The notes under the pieces were generated by a model. That model had not been told where the DNA came from, made no database searches, and saw nothing but the letters and a program-made list of their open reading frames with translations. The position numbers were made by a program, and so were the translations under genes. Below, piece after piece: positions 26,162-34,534 of a stretch of 64,000 nt of DNA (within the stretch, counting starts at the first letter, position 1; each line of letters begins with the position of its first letter). This DNA is from Ectopseudomonas guguanensis (GTDB taxonomy: Bacteria; Pseudomonadota; Gammaproteobacteria; Pseudomonadales; Pseudomonadaceae), in contig NZ_FNJJ01000011.1 in assembly GCF_900104265.1 (NCBI RefSeq), positions 62,001 through 126,000 of the forward strand. The letters are read 5' to 3'.

Positions 26162-26629
26162 ATGCACGACACAGCCCTGCTTGACCTGTTCACCTCCGAT
26201 ATCGGCACCGCCGAGCAATTGCTTGAGCTGATCGATAACGAATTCCAGGCACTCACCGAACGCGATCTGCCTCGCCTCGACAGCCTGCTCAACGAAAAAC
26301 AGCCCCTGCTTGCCCTGCTCCAGCAGCATGGCAACGAGCGCAGCCGCCTGCTGCAATGCGCCGGCCTCAGCGCCGATCGCGAAGGCCTTGGCGCACTGGC
26401 AGGCAAATCCTCGCTGGGTGATCAGTTGCTCGCTCGCAGCGAAGAGCTTGCCGCGCTGTTGCAGCGTTGCCAGCAGGCCAACCTGCGCAATGGCCGGCTG
26501 ATTCGCGCCAGCCAGGCCTCGGTCGGCAGCGTCCTCGGCATCCTGCGTGGCGGCGAAACGCCCGGCCTCTATGACAGCCGTGGCTCTGCCGCTAGAATCG
26601 CGCAGCAACGGCCGCTCAGCCAGGCCTGA
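26162..26629 (+). CDS. flgN: flagellar export chaperone for FlgK and FlgL
   Basis: 155 residues, mostly helical, with typical FlgN text: LLDLFTSDIGTAEQLLELIDNEFQAL, DLPRLDSLLNEKQPLLALLQQHGN and a C-terminal LRNGRLIRASQASVGSVLGILRGG. It keeps the hook-junction proteins FlgK and FlgL (encoded at 12622-14667 and 10865-12547) export-competent. Second gene of flgM-flgN-flgZ. Confidence 0.92.
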   Translation: MHDTALLDLFTSDIGTAEQLLELIDNEFQALTERDLPRLDSLLNEKQPLLALLQQHGNERSRLLQCAGLSADREGLGALAGKSSLGDQLLARSEELAALLQRCQQANLRNGRLIRASQASVGSVLGILRGGETPGLYDSRGSAARIAQQRPLSQA

Positions 26630-26722
26630 GCCCCGCATCAAAAAGAAAAAGCACAGGGACATGCAGGCACTCTGCCAGTATGCTGGTGCCGATGTAGTCC
26701 ATGACTCGGAGAGTTCCGAACT

Positions 26723-27472
26723 GTGTCCAGCGCGTTCAACGACGAGAGCGGTCCTCAACCGCCCAGGCTCCTCAAGACATCCGTCGAGATCATTGCCACC
26801 CTGCGCCAATTGCAGCAAAACCACGACCCCCTGATCATCCAGTTCAAGGACCGTGGCCAGCGTTTTCAAAGTTACCTCGTCGAAATCGACAAGGACCGTG
26901 CCCGCGTAGCGCTGGATGAGGTCATCCCGAACGACGGCGAACGCTTTCTCAAGCAGGGTGAAACCTTCAACGTCGAGGCGTTTCGCGAGGGCGTGCGGGT
27001 CGCCTGGACCTGTGACCACGACGTGCAGCTCGGCGAGCTCGACGGCGCGCCCTGCTACTGGGCGCCACTGCCCAACGAGGTGATCTATCATCAGCGCCGC
27101 AGTGCCTTCCGCGCCCAGCTGAAGCAGAGTGACCTGGTCAAGGTGGTGCTCAATGGCGACAAGCTGCGCGAGCCACTACTCGGCCACATGCTGGATATCT
27201 CCGCCACCGGCTGCAAACTGCGCTTTGCCGGCAACCTCAGCCAGCAGTTGAGCAACGGTCAGGTACACGAACGTCTTAGCATCCATCTGCCCTTTGGCAA
27301 CATGACCTGCGCCGTTGAGCTGCGTCACGTGCAGTATGAGGACAAGGTCGACATGACCTTCGTCGGCACTCGCTTTCACCGCATGAACGGCCTGGAGCAG
27401 CGCCAGGTCGAGCGTTTCGTCTATCAGCTGCAGCGTGAGGCGCGCCGCACCGAGAGCGACGGCCCCTTCTAG
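26723..27472 (+). CDS. flgZ: PilZ-domain flagellar brake protein, YcgR/FlgZ-like
   Basis: 249 residues from a GTG start with GGAGAG 9 bases upstream. Residues about 15-110 match the YcgR N-terminal domain (LQQNHDPLIIQFKDRGQRFQSYLVEID). Residues about 115-240 are PilZ: the RxxxR motif in QRRSAFRAQL and the DISATG motif (D/NxSxxG) that bind cyclic di-GMP. Such proteins bind the flagellar stator or rotor when c-di-GMP is high and slow swimming. It closes the flgMN operon and is followed by a terminator. Confidence 0.93.
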   Translation: MSSAFNDESGPQPPRLLKTSVEIIATLRQLQQNHDPLIIQFKDRGQRFQSYLVEIDKDRARVALDEVIPNDGERFLKQGETFNVEAFREGVRVAWTCDHDVQLGELDGAPCYWAPLPNEVIYHQRRSAFRAQLKQSDLVKVVLNGDKLREPLLGHMLDISATGCKLRFAGNLSQQLSNGQVHERLSIHLPFGNMTCAVELRHVQYEDKVDMTFVGTRFHRMNGLEQRQVERFVYQLQREARRTESDGPF

Positions 27473-27480
27473 ACCAACCC

Positions 27481-27514
27481 AGCCGACAGCCCTAACGGGC
27501 TGCGGCTTTCTCCT
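27481..27514 (+). terminator. intrinsic terminator of flgM-flgN-flgZ
   Basis: Stem AGCCG-(A)-CAGCCC / GGGCTG-CGGCT with loop TAAC and one bulged A, followed by TTCTCCT. It overlaps the end of the convergent MFS gene. Confidence 0.75.
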
Positions 27515-28808
27515 GATCTTCCTCGGCGGCTGCCGCAGCGGCGGCGGCAGGTTCCTGCATCTGCTCCTGCACGGTCTGCTCATCCACGCGAGGATCGAGC
27601 GCCGCCACCAGAGGCGAACTGGCGACGTTACCGGGCATGGCCATATGGTGCAGCGGCGCGTCGTCGACCTGGTGCAGATGCGTCACCACTTCCGGGCGAA
27701 TGCGCCAGACCAGGATCAGCGCGCAGACGCAGACGAACACGTACAGCATGTTGGCGCCGTAGAAGCGCATCAGCACGCCGGCCAGCAGCGGCCCGATGCA
27801 CGCCCCCACCCCGAAGGTGACCAGCAGCATGGCGGTCAATGACACGCGGCGCTCCGGCTCCACGTGGTCATTGGCCAGGGCCACCGCCAGCGGGTAGAGG
27901 CTGAATTGCATCAGGCTGACCAGGAAGCCGACCGCGATCAACAGGCTGAGAAACACCTCTGGCAAGGCAGCCAACGGCAGGGCCGCCAGCAGCAGCAACA
28001 CCGCACAGCCGCGAATCAGCCGCACGCGATCATGACGATCCGACAGCCAGCCCAGGGGCCACTGCACCAGCAGGCCAGCCAGGATGCAGCTACCCATGAA
28101 CAGACCCACCTCTTCCGTGGACAGCCCCATGCGCGTGGCATAAAGCGGCGCCAGGCCGTAGAACGAGCCGATCAGCAGGCCGGCCACCGAAATGGTGGTC
28201 AGCGACAGCGGCACGCGCCGCAGGAAAAAGCGCAGCTCCAGCGGCGCCGGATGCAGGGGCGCCGGGTGCAGACGCCGGGTCAGGGCCACGGGCACCAGGC
28301 ACAGGGCAAAACACAGCGCCACCAGCATCAGCAGCTCCAGCCCCAGCGTCGGATGCACCACCAGCGTCAGCTGGCCGAGAATCAGCCCAAGGTAGGAAGC
28401 GGCCATGTAGCCGCTGAACACCAGGCCGCGCTGCCTGGCTTCGGCCTGCTCGTTGAGCCAGCTCTCGATCACCATGTACTGGCACATCATGCCCAGGCCC
28501 ACCAGCATGCGCAGGAACAGCCAGAACGGCAGCCACTCCACCAGACCGTGGCCCAGCACCGCTGCCGTCACCACACCGGCACAGGCCACGTAGGCCCGGA
28601 TGTGCCCTACCCGGCCGATCAGGCGATGGCCGAGCTTGCCGCCCAGCACCAGGCCGAAATAGTTGGCGGCCATCAGTGCGCCCACCCACAGGCCATCCAC
28701 CGTATCGGCCAGGCGCAGCGCCAGGTAGGTGCTGAGCAGACCTGAGCCGAGCAGCATCAGCAGGGTGGCGAAATACAGCGAGCGGAATGACTTCCAGATC
28801 AGTCGCAT
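27492..28808 (-). CDS. MFS transporter
   Basis: 438 residues from the ATG at 28808 (MRLIWKSFRSLYFATLLMLL), chosen because the hydrophobic first helix begins there; an upstream extension of 25 residues is possible. About 12 membrane segments are visible. The loop GKLGHRLIGRVGHIRAY after helix 2 and the matching WLSDRHDRVRLIRG in the second half are MFS motif-A type signatures. Between halves is a short tandem HPAPLHPAPL. The C-terminal tail (about 395-438) is hydrophilic and ends with a run of Ala. It resembles the YcaD/UMF2-like group, but I cannot name the substrate. It is convergent with flgZ. Confidence 0.88.
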   Translation of the reverse strand: MRLIWKSFRSLYFATLLMLLGSGLLSTYLALRLADTVDGLWVGALMAANYFGLVLGGKLGHRLIGRVGHIRAYVACAGVVTAAVLGHGLVEWLPFWLFLRMLVGLGMMCQYMVIESWLNEQAEARQRGLVFSGYMAASYLGLILGQLTLVVHPTLGLELLMLVALCFALCLVPVALTRRLHPAPLHPAPLELRFFLRRVPLSLTTISVAGLLIGSFYGLAPLYATRMGLSTEEVGLFMGSCILAGLLVQWPLGWLSDRHDRVRLIRGCAVLLLLAALPLAALPEVFLSLLIAVGFLVSLMQFSLYPLAVALANDHVEPERRVSLTAMLLVTFGVGACIGPLLAGVLMRFYGANMLYVFVCVCALILVWRIRPEVVTHLHQVDDAPLHHMAMPGNVASSPLVAALDPRVDEQTVQEQMQEPAAAAAAAAEEDQEKAAAR

Positions 28809-29324
28809 TGGCGGGTAAAGCTCCTTGTACGCGGTGACGATGAATGGCGTCAGGCTTGGCCAGCCGCAACGCGACGCTTGCACAGCGCCAATCGATCCCG
28901 GAAGCCGGTCAGCTACGGGGCTCGCTGGCGATTTATCCTTCGATGAATTGCGCGCCGAACAGTTCGACTGCCAGCTCGCTGCGTTTCAGACGTTCACTGG
29001 CAGGGTGCATGGTACAGGGTAGCGTCAATTCCTCGAGCAGCTCACCCTGAGCCGTAACACTGGATGGCAGGTGGCGTTCCAGCCTGCGCAGCCCGACGCA
29101 GAGGCTCGGTGCAGCCGGCGCAACGCCCGAACCGGAAAGCTTACCGAGATGCGACACCGGCTTGCACCCTGTCGCCCAGATGCCTCCAGCCTTCCCGAAG
29201 CGCGGCGGGGCTGTGCTAGAGTCGCGCGCTATTTTTTCGGCTGACCGTCGAAGGTACTGCCGAAAAACCTCTCGAACCAGGCACGACGCCTCTTGCAACG
29301 CGCCCAGCAACCAGAGAACACGCG
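28809..29324. other. intergenic region between MFS gene and sstT
   Basis: About 515 bp. It holds one doubtful minus-strand ORF (28933-29157), and in the sstT leader an inverted repeat TTTTTCGGC / GCCGAAAAA (29233-29267) with a 17-base loop. Nothing else is recognised. Confidence 0.6.
28933..29157 (-). CDS. possible small hypothetical protein
   Basis: 74 codons from a GTG at 29157, ending FGAQFIEG-stop. Codon use is moderately Pseudomonas-like (CTG, GAG, GAA), and LEELTLPCTMHPASERLKRS looks more protein-like than most antisense frames here. No family is recognised, there is no clear ribosome site, and it may be chance. Confidence 0.3.
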   Translation of the reverse strand: MSHLGKLSGSGVAPAAPSLCVGLRRLERHLPSSVTAQGELLEELTLPCTMHPASERLKRSELAVELFGAQFIEG

Positions 29325-30548
29325 ATGTCCCAAGCCCTCCACCCTGCCCTGCAGCTTCTCAACCGCACCAGCCTGGTGACGCAGATCATCATCGGCCTGC
29401 TCGCAGGTATCGCCCTTGCCGTTATCGCCCCGCAGGCTGCGCTGTCCGTCGGTTTCATCGGCAACGTGTTCGTCTCGGCGCTCAAGGCAGTCGCTCCGGT
29501 ACTGGTGTTCATCCTGGTGATGTCGTCCATCGCCAACCATCAGCACGGCCAGCAGACCCATATCCGCCCGATCCTGCTGATGTACCTGATCGGCACCTTC
29601 AGCGCCGCGCTGGTGGCGGTCGTTGCCAGCTTCGCCTTCCCGTCATCGCTGGTGCTGAGCAGTCAGGCGGCCGAGCTGACGCCCCCCGGCGGCATCGGCG
29701 AGGTGCTCAAGACCCTGTTGCTGAATGTGGTCGACAACCCGGTCAACGCCCTGCTGCGCGGCAATTTCATCGGCATCCTGGCCTGGGCCATCGGCCTCGG
29801 CTTCGCCTTCCGTCATGCCAGCGCCGGCAGCAAACAGCTGCTCGGCGATCTGGCCAACGGCGTGACCGCCATCGTCAAGCTGGTGATTCGCCTGGCGCCG
29901 CTGGGCATCTTCGGCCTGGTCGCCGCGACCCTGGCCGAGTCGGGCTTCGACGCCCTGCTCGGCTACCTGCACCTGCTGGTGGTGCTGGTCGGCTGCATGC
30001 TGCTGGTAGCGCTGCTGATCAACCCGGCGCTGGTCTACTGGAAGCTGCGTCGCAACCCCTACCCGCTGGTGTTCACCTGCCTGCGCGAGAGCGGCATCAC
30101 CGCCTTCTTCACCCGCAGCTCGGCCGCCAACATCCCGGTCAACCTGCAGCTGTGCCAGCGCCTGGGCCTGCACGAGGAAACCTATTCGGTGTCCATCCCG
30201 CTGGGCGCCACCATCAACATGGCCGGCGCGGCGATCACCATCACCGTACTGACCATGGCCGCGGTGCATACCCTGGGCATCGCCGTCGACCTGCCCACCG
30301 CCCTGCTGCTGAGCGTGCTGGCCTCGATCAGCGCCTGCGGCGCCTCGGGCGTGGCCGGTGGCTCGCTGCTGCTGATCCCGCTGGCCTGCAGCCTGTTCGG
30401 CATCCCCAACGACGTCGCCATGCAGGTGGTGGCCATCGGTTTCATCATCGGCATCGTTCAGGACTCGGCGGAGACCGCGCTGAACTCCTCCACCGACGCC
30501 CTGTTCACCGCTGCCGCGTGCATGGCAGAGGACCAGCGTCAGGCCTGA
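29325..30548 (+). CDS. sstT: sodium/serine-threonine symporter
   Basis: 407 residues, the usual SstT length. It is a DAACS-family membrane protein with about 8-9 helices and re-entrant loops. Signatures: [22 protein letters not shown], the serine-rich [37 protein letters not shown], and [31 protein letters not shown]. It imports serine and threonine with sodium. It stands alone between an intergenic region and the siderophore locus. Confidence 0.93.
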   Translation: MSQALHPALQLLNRTSLVTQIIIGLLAGIALAVIAPQAALSVGFIGNVFVSALKAVAPVLVFILVMSSIANHQHGQQTHIRPILLMYLIGTFSAALVAVVASFAFPSSLVLSSQAAELTPPGGIGEVLKTLLLNVVDNPVNALLRGNFIGILAWAIGLGFAFRHASAGSKQLLGDLANGVTAIVKLVIRLAPLGIFGLVAATLAESGFDALLGYLHLLVVLVGCMLLVALLINPALVYWKLRRNPYPLVFTCLRESGITAFFTRSSAANIPVNLQLCQRLGLHEETYSVSIPLGATINMAGAAITITVLTMAAVHTLGIAVDLPTALLLSVLASISACGASGVAGGSLLLIPLACSLFGIPNDVAMQVVAIGFIIGIVQDSAETALNSSTDALFTAAACMAEDQRQA

Positions 30549-30555
30549 ATCCCAG

Positions 30556-30578
30556 GGGCTCGTCCTTCAGGCGAGCCC
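30556..30578 (+). terminator. hairpin after sstT
   Basis: Perfect 7-bp stem GGGCTCG / CGAGCCC with a 9-base loop, 8 bp past the sstT stop. There is no T run on the plus strand, so it is a weak candidate. Confidence 0.45.
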
Positions 30579-30591
30579 TCCATCCGCCAAG

Positions 30592-30612
30592 TGGTGCGCA
30601 CAGCGCACCCTA
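30592..30612 (+). repeat. single arm of the GTAGGGTGCGCC-type dispersed repeat
   Basis: TGGTGCGCACAGCGCACCCT closely matches the right arm at 22908-22929 (two or three differences), showing that the element occurs at least twice in the window. Confidence 0.6.
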
Positions 30613-30642
30613 TGGATCGGGACGCGGCAGAACGCCACGAAA

Positions 30643-30663
30643 TTGATAACGATTAGCGTTTGA
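30643..30663 (+). promoter_or_regulatory. probable Fur box before the FhuC-type ATPase
   Basis: TTGATAACGATTAGCGTTT is an AT-rich sequence close to the Fur consensus half-sites (GATAAT-type repeats), 42 bp before the ATPase start. This fits iron repression of siderophore uptake. Confidence 0.6.
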
Positions 30664-30704
30664 ATTAGATTGACGCCCTTCGCACACCGACCGCGGACGG
30701 CTTC

Positions 30705-31472
30705 ATGTTCGAATTGCAAAGCGTCAGTTTCAGCATTCCTGAACGCACCCTGCTGCATCCCCTGAACCTGCACATCGATGCCGGACGCATGGTCGGCCTG
30801 ATCGGCCACAACGGTTCGGGCAAGTCCACCCTGATCAAATTGCTCGCCCGCCAGCAGTCGCCCAGCGGCGGCCAGATCCTGCTCGACGGCAAGCCGTTAC
30901 CGGCGTGGGGGCAGCGCGACTTCGCCCGGCAGGTGGCCTACCTGCCGCAGCAGTTGCCGCCGACCGAGGGGCTGAGCGTACGCGAGCTGGTGGGTTTTGG
31001 CCGCTATCCCTGGCATGGCGCCCTTGGCCGTCTGGGCAGTGAAGACCGCGCGCACATCGAGCGCGCCCTGGACCTGACCGACACCGGCATGTTTGCCGAG
31101 CGCCTGGTGGATCATCTGTCCGGTGGTGAGCGCCAGCGCGTCTGGCTGGCCATGCTGCTGGCGCAGAACACACGCTACCTGCTGCTCGACGAACCCACCT
31201 CGGCGCTGGACATCGCCCACCAGGTGGAAGTCCTCTCACGGGTTCACGACCTCAGCCGCGAGCTGGGACTCGGCGTGCTGGTGGTGCTGCACGACATCAA
31301 CATGGCTGCACGCTATTGTGATCACCTGCTGGCCCTGCACAGCGGGCGCCTGCTGGCGCAGGGCAGTCCGGCCGAGCTGATGCACGGCGAAACCCTGGAG
31401 CGCATCTACGGCGTGCCCATGGGGGTGATGGCCAATCCGGTGGACGGCTCGCCGATCAGCTACCTGCACTGA
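30705..31472 (+). CDS. iron-siderophore ABC transporter ATPase, FhuC/FepC-like
   Basis: 255 residues, typical length. Walker A GHNGSGKST (about 37-45), Q-loop region AYLPQQLPP, signature LSGGERQR, Walker B YLLLDEPTSALD, and switch His in VVLHDINMAARYCDH. It belongs to the FecE/FhuC subfamily and should energise the fused permease at 35454-37490 together with the binding protein at 34532-35443. Unusually it is on the opposite strand from both, behind its own Fur box. It is convergent with the FhuF-like gene, 10 bp apart. Confidence 0.93.
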   Translation: MFELQSVSFSIPERTLLHPLNLHIDAGRMVGLIGHNGSGKSTLIKLLARQQSPSGGQILLDGKPLPAWGQRDFARQVAYLPQQLPPTEGLSVRELVGFGRYPWHGALGRLGSEDRAHIERALDLTDTGMFAERLVDHLSGGERQRVWLAMLLAQNTRYLLLDEPTSALDIAHQVEVLSRVHDLSRELGLGVLVVLHDINMAARYCDHLLALHSGRLLAQGSPAELMHGETLERIYGVPMGVMANPVDGSPISYLH

Positions 31473-31482
31473 CCGGCACGTC

Positions 31483-32226
31483 TCAGGAGGCCGAACCGGA
31501 CGCCTGCGCCGGGGGCTCGTCGAGTAGCGGGCAGTTCTCGCACAGTTCGAGTTCGGGCAGCAGATAGCGAATACAGCACACCCGCCGCTGCCGCCACGGC
31601 AACGCAGCGCCCTGCAGCTCGACATAACGCACCGGCTGATACAGCGGATTGCGCCGCCCGTCAGGCTGCTGGGCCGCCTGCAAGAGGCTGAAACCATCAG
31701 CCAGCAGTGGCGCCGGCAGCACCTTGCCCAGCGCCGTCAGAATCCACTCGAAATAGTTGCCGGCATTGCTCCAGAGCACCTTGGGCGCGATCTTCACCTG
31801 CGCGGTGAAGGCCTGGATCAAGGGAGCCAGATGATCGTACTGGAGATGGGCGAAACGCTCGAAGGGATCGCCAGGGGTGAACGGCTCGCCTGCATCGCGC
31901 AGCTTGAACGCCTGTGGCAGATGCTGCTCATCGAGCACCAACTCGATGTCATCGAGGTTTAGCGGCAGGCGCCGGTTCAGCACCAGCGCGGCAGCCACCA
32001 CCGGCGGGATCAGGCGCACGAAATAGTACTTCGACCACTGCGACAGCAGCGCGCGGCGGTCACCACCCGGATATGCCTCACCGAAGCGCGCCAGCAGCGC
32101 CGGCAGCCCTTCGGCGCTGAGCAGCTCGCGCAGCGGCACCGAGGGCCTTGGGTCATCGTGCAGCACCAGGGTGTCCCGGTACGAGGAGAAATCGCCGATG
32201 AACAGCGGCGCCAGTGCCTCAATCAC
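31483..32226 (-). CDS. ferric siderophore reductase, FhuF-like [2Fe-2S] protein
   Basis: 247 residues. The C-terminus carries the FhuF iron-sulphur motif C-C-X10-C-X2-C (VCCIRYLLPELELCENC, about 216-232). FhuF proteins reduce hydroxamate-bound Fe(III) in the cytoplasm so that iron is released. The IucA/IucC-like segment KIAPKVLWSNAGNYFEWIL is also typical of the family. It is the last gene of the mbtH-hydroxylase-acyltransferase-reductase string and closes the uptake pathway: receptor, binding protein, permease, ATPase, reductase. Confidence 0.9.
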   Translation of the reverse strand: MIEALAPLFIGDFSSYRDTLVLHDDPRPSVPLRELLSAEGLPALLARFGEAYPGGDRRALLSQWSKYYFVRLIPPVVAAALVLNRRLPLNLDDIELVLDEQHLPQAFKLRDAGEPFTPGDPFERFAHLQYDHLAPLIQAFTAQVKIAPKVLWSNAGNYFEWILTALGKVLPAPLLADGFSLLQAAQQPDGRRNPLYQPVRYVELQGAALPWRQRRVCCIRYLLPELELCENCPLLDEPPAQASGSAS

Positions 32227-32247
32227 CCTGAGCGATTCCCGATACGT

Positions 32248-33234
32248 TCAACACAGTACCCCGCTGTCGAAAAAGCGCTCGCGACCAATGGCCATCAGCG
32301 CGGCGCGCTTGTGAGGGAAATCGAATTCCTTTTCCCGGTAGTAACCCAGCGTTTGCATATAGCCGATCATCTTCGCGTTGTCGGCGCGCGGTTCGGCCAC
32401 CACCAGGCGGGTGCGCGGATCGTCGAGAAAGGCGTAATGGGTCAGCGCCGCCAGCCAGCTGGCCACTTTGTGCGGCCCGCGATGCGCCTGCTCACCCACC
32501 AGCATGTGGATGCCGCGATCATAATCGTCTACCGCATAGAAAGGCGCAATGCGGTCTTCCTTGGCCCAGTAGAGTTCGAAGTAGGCGAAGGGCTGGTCAT
32601 CGAAGCAGCCGATCAGACTGCAGACATGCGGGTCGGCAGCGATGGACTCGAGATAGCTGCGGTGCTGTGCGAGATCACCCCCCTCCTGCCAGAAATGCAG
32701 AACACGCGGCGTGTTCTGCCAGCGATTGAAGCGCTCCAGGTCCTGTTCGATGTCCAGCGTACGCAGGGATATCCAGGCCCCCAGGCGCGCATCGAAACGC
32801 CGGTAGACCTCGCCCTGGGGCTTGGCGCGGCGCCGTGGATGACGCTTGCCGTCGCTCATCACCATCTGCTGCGGATAAGGCGGTAGCGCCTGGCGCAGCC
32901 AGGGCTGCGGCAACTGCCAAAACACGCTGCGCTCGACCTGCGCGCTGGCGCTACCGGCATCGCCACGCAGCCAGTCGCCACAGGCCTGCAGCGCCTGCTG
33001 ATCCAGCCCCTGCCAGACCAGACGTGGCGCCTGCGGATGAGCGGCGAGCCACCAGTAGCTGGCGCACCACAGCGCATCGGCCAGATCGGCCGTAGCCACT
33101 TCCTGCACCTGCACGGCGTTGGTTTCGCAAATGCGCAGCTGTATCAGCGGCCGACCGTCGCAGGACAGCCAGATCGCAGAGTCGCGCGACTCGCCTTGCA
33201 GCACGCGCCCATCAGGCAGTGGCAATGCATTCAT
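32248..33234 (-). CDS. siderophore acyltransferase, IucB/AlcB-like (hydroxyornithine N-acyl transfer)
   Basis: 328 residues. The C-terminal half (about 150-325) is an IucB/RhbD/AlcB-type GNAT: RTLDIEQDLERFNRWQNTPRV, FAYFELYWAKEDRIAPFY, YDRGIHMLVGEQAHRGP (acyl-CoA binding loop) and VVAEPRADNAKMIGY. Relatives acylate N-hydroxy-lysine or N-hydroxy-ornithine to form the hydroxamate, as PvdYII-type proteins do. Two A domains in the NRPS at 41427 carry a code compatible with such an ornithine derivative. Acetyl is the likely group but is not proven. Its ATG overlaps the hydroxylase stop. Confidence 0.85.
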   Translation of the reverse strand: MNALPLPDGRVLQGESRDSAIWLSCDGRPLIQLRICETNAVQVQEVATADLADALWCASYWWLAAHPQAPRLVWQGLDQQALQACGDWLRGDAGSASAQVERSVFWQLPQPWLRQALPPYPQQMVMSDGKRHPRRRAKPQGEVYRRFDARLGAWISLRTLDIEQDLERFNRWQNTPRVLHFWQEGGDLAQHRSYLESIAADPHVCSLIGCFDDQPFAYFELYWAKEDRIAPFYAVDDYDRGIHMLVGEQAHRGPHKVASWLAALTHYAFLDDPRTRLVVAEPRADNAKMIGYMQTLGYYREKEFDFPHKRAALMAIGRERFFDSGVLC

Positions 33235-34217
33235 TGGAAGCCCTCCTGGCCGTAGGCCTCGGCCATCGCCACCACCACCTTGCGCGGCCCCTTGAAGGGA
33301 TCGCGGGCATGGGCCGTGAGCATGTTGTCGAGCATCAGGATGTCACCGTCGCGCCAGGGGAAGCGGATGGTGCAGGCGTCCAGCACGCCGCGCACATCGT
33401 CCAGCAGGCTCGCCTCGATTGGCGTGCCATCGCCGAAGTAGACGTTGCGCGGCAGCCCCTCAAGACCGACCGCATCGATCAGCACCTCCTGGGTATCGGC
33501 ATCCAGGGCCGACAAATGGAACAGGTGCGCCTGGTTGAACCAGACCCAGTCACCGGTACGCGGATGCTGGGCAACCCCCTGGCAAAGCTGACGCGTGCGC
33601 AGCTCGTCATCGCCGAGCCATTCGAAGTCGATGCGGCGGGCGCGGCAATATTGCTCGACCACCTGGCGATCTTCGGTGTTGAAGACCTGTTGCCAGGGCA
33701 GATCCAGACCGTTGCCGTAGTTGCGCACGTAAAGCAGGCCGCGCTCGGCGAAGCGCTCGCGGATGGCCGGATCGATACGCCGGAACACCTCACGGCTGTC
33801 CGCAATCGGTGTCTCGCCGCCCTGCTCGGCTGCCTGGGCGCAATAGAACCAGATACGAAGCGGCCATTCGGTGGTGTAGGCCTGCTCGTTATGCAGCGGA
33901 ATCGGGCGATGGGCGGGAAATTCGGTGGAGGTATATACCCCGCCTGCACTGACCCGGCTACGTGGCGTGGAGCCGAATTCGTAACTCAACAGCGGATGGC
34001 CAAAGGCGCCGGCAAACTGCTGAAAACTGGCCACATCAACATCGGCAAAGCCGCTGAACAGCAGGCCACCGCACACTTCGAGATGCTCGGCCACCAGTTG
34101 CTGCAAAGTCGGCAGATGTTCGTACAAGCCCTGCCCGGCCTGCAGCGGGCTGACGCGCATGGGCAGGCCGGCTGCGATGCTCAGGGCGGCCTGCGCCAGA
34201 TCGGTCACTTGATTCAT
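33231..34217 (-). CDS. SyrP-like TauD/TfdA dioxygenase, probable aspartate beta-hydroxylase
   Basis: 328 residues, an Fe(II)/2-oxoglutarate oxygenase. The metal facial triad is visible as H-x-E in PIPLHNEQAY and the distal His in DNMLTAHARDPF, with the 2-oxoglutarate Arg in GPRKVVVAM. Stand-alone SyrP-like enzymes hydroxylate aspartate (or histidine) tethered to an NRPS carrier protein in siderophore and lipopeptide pathways. The upstream NRPS here has an A domain with an aspartate code, which makes beta-hydroxyaspartate the best guess. It lies 25 bp after mbtH and overlaps the acyltransferase gene. Confidence 0.88.
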   Translation of the reverse strand: MNQVTDLAQAALSIAAGLPMRVSPLQAGQGLYEHLPTLQQLVAEHLEVCGGLLFSGFADVDVASFQQFAGAFGHPLLSYEFGSTPRSRVSAGGVYTSTEFPAHRPIPLHNEQAYTTEWPLRIWFYCAQAAEQGGETPIADSREVFRRIDPAIRERFAERGLLYVRNYGNGLDLPWQQVFNTEDRQVVEQYCRARRIDFEWLGDDELRTRQLCQGVAQHPRTGDWVWFNQAHLFHLSALDADTQEVLIDAVGLEGLPRNVYFGDGTPIEASLLDDVRGVLDACTIRFPWRDGDILMLDNMLTAHARDPFKGPRKVVVAMAEAYGQEGFQ

Positions 34218-34242
34218 CGTCGCGCTCCCCGCAGGTCGCTGT

Positions 34243-34443
34243 TCACGCCATGGCCTGGCGCAGGCTCAGCGGGCGCATATCGGTCCAGACCTCTTCGATG
34301 TGGGCCAGGCAGGTGGCCTTGTCGCCGGACACGCCCACAGCCGACCAACCTTCGGGAATAGCCTTGTATTCGGGCCAGATGGAATACTGCTGCTCATGAT
34401 TGATCACGACCAGAAAGCGCGCGTTCTCGTTGTCGAAGCTCAT
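34243..34443 (-). CDS. MbtH-like NRPS adenylation partner
   Basis: 66 residues with the full MbtH signature: [19 protein letters not shown], a conserved Gly/Cys-Leu segment (CLAHIEEVW), and [10 protein letters not shown]. These small proteins bind and activate A domains and are usually encoded with their NRPS. First gene of the mbtH to fhuF-like string, about 88 bp from the binding-protein stop. Confidence 0.96.
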   Translation of the reverse strand: MSFDNENARFLVVINHEQQYSIWPEYKAIPEGWSAVGVSGDKATCLAHIEEVWTDMRPLSLRQAMA

Positions 34444-34510
34444 GCGATGACCTCTGTGAAAGTGACTTGCCCCTGGCCGGTAGTGATAGCCGCCAGGCTC
34501 CTCTTAAAGG

Positions 34511-34534
34511 ACGAATGGCTAAGAGCAAAATTCA
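34511..34534 (-). promoter_or_regulatory. possible iron-starvation (PvdS-type) ECF promoter before mbtH
   Basis: Minus strand TGAAT (34534-34530), a 16-base spacer, then CGT (34513-34511). PvdS-type promoters are TAAAT-N16-CGT, so this has one mismatch and the right spacing, 68 bp from the mbtH ATG. The boxes are short and chance matches are common. Confidence 0.3.
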
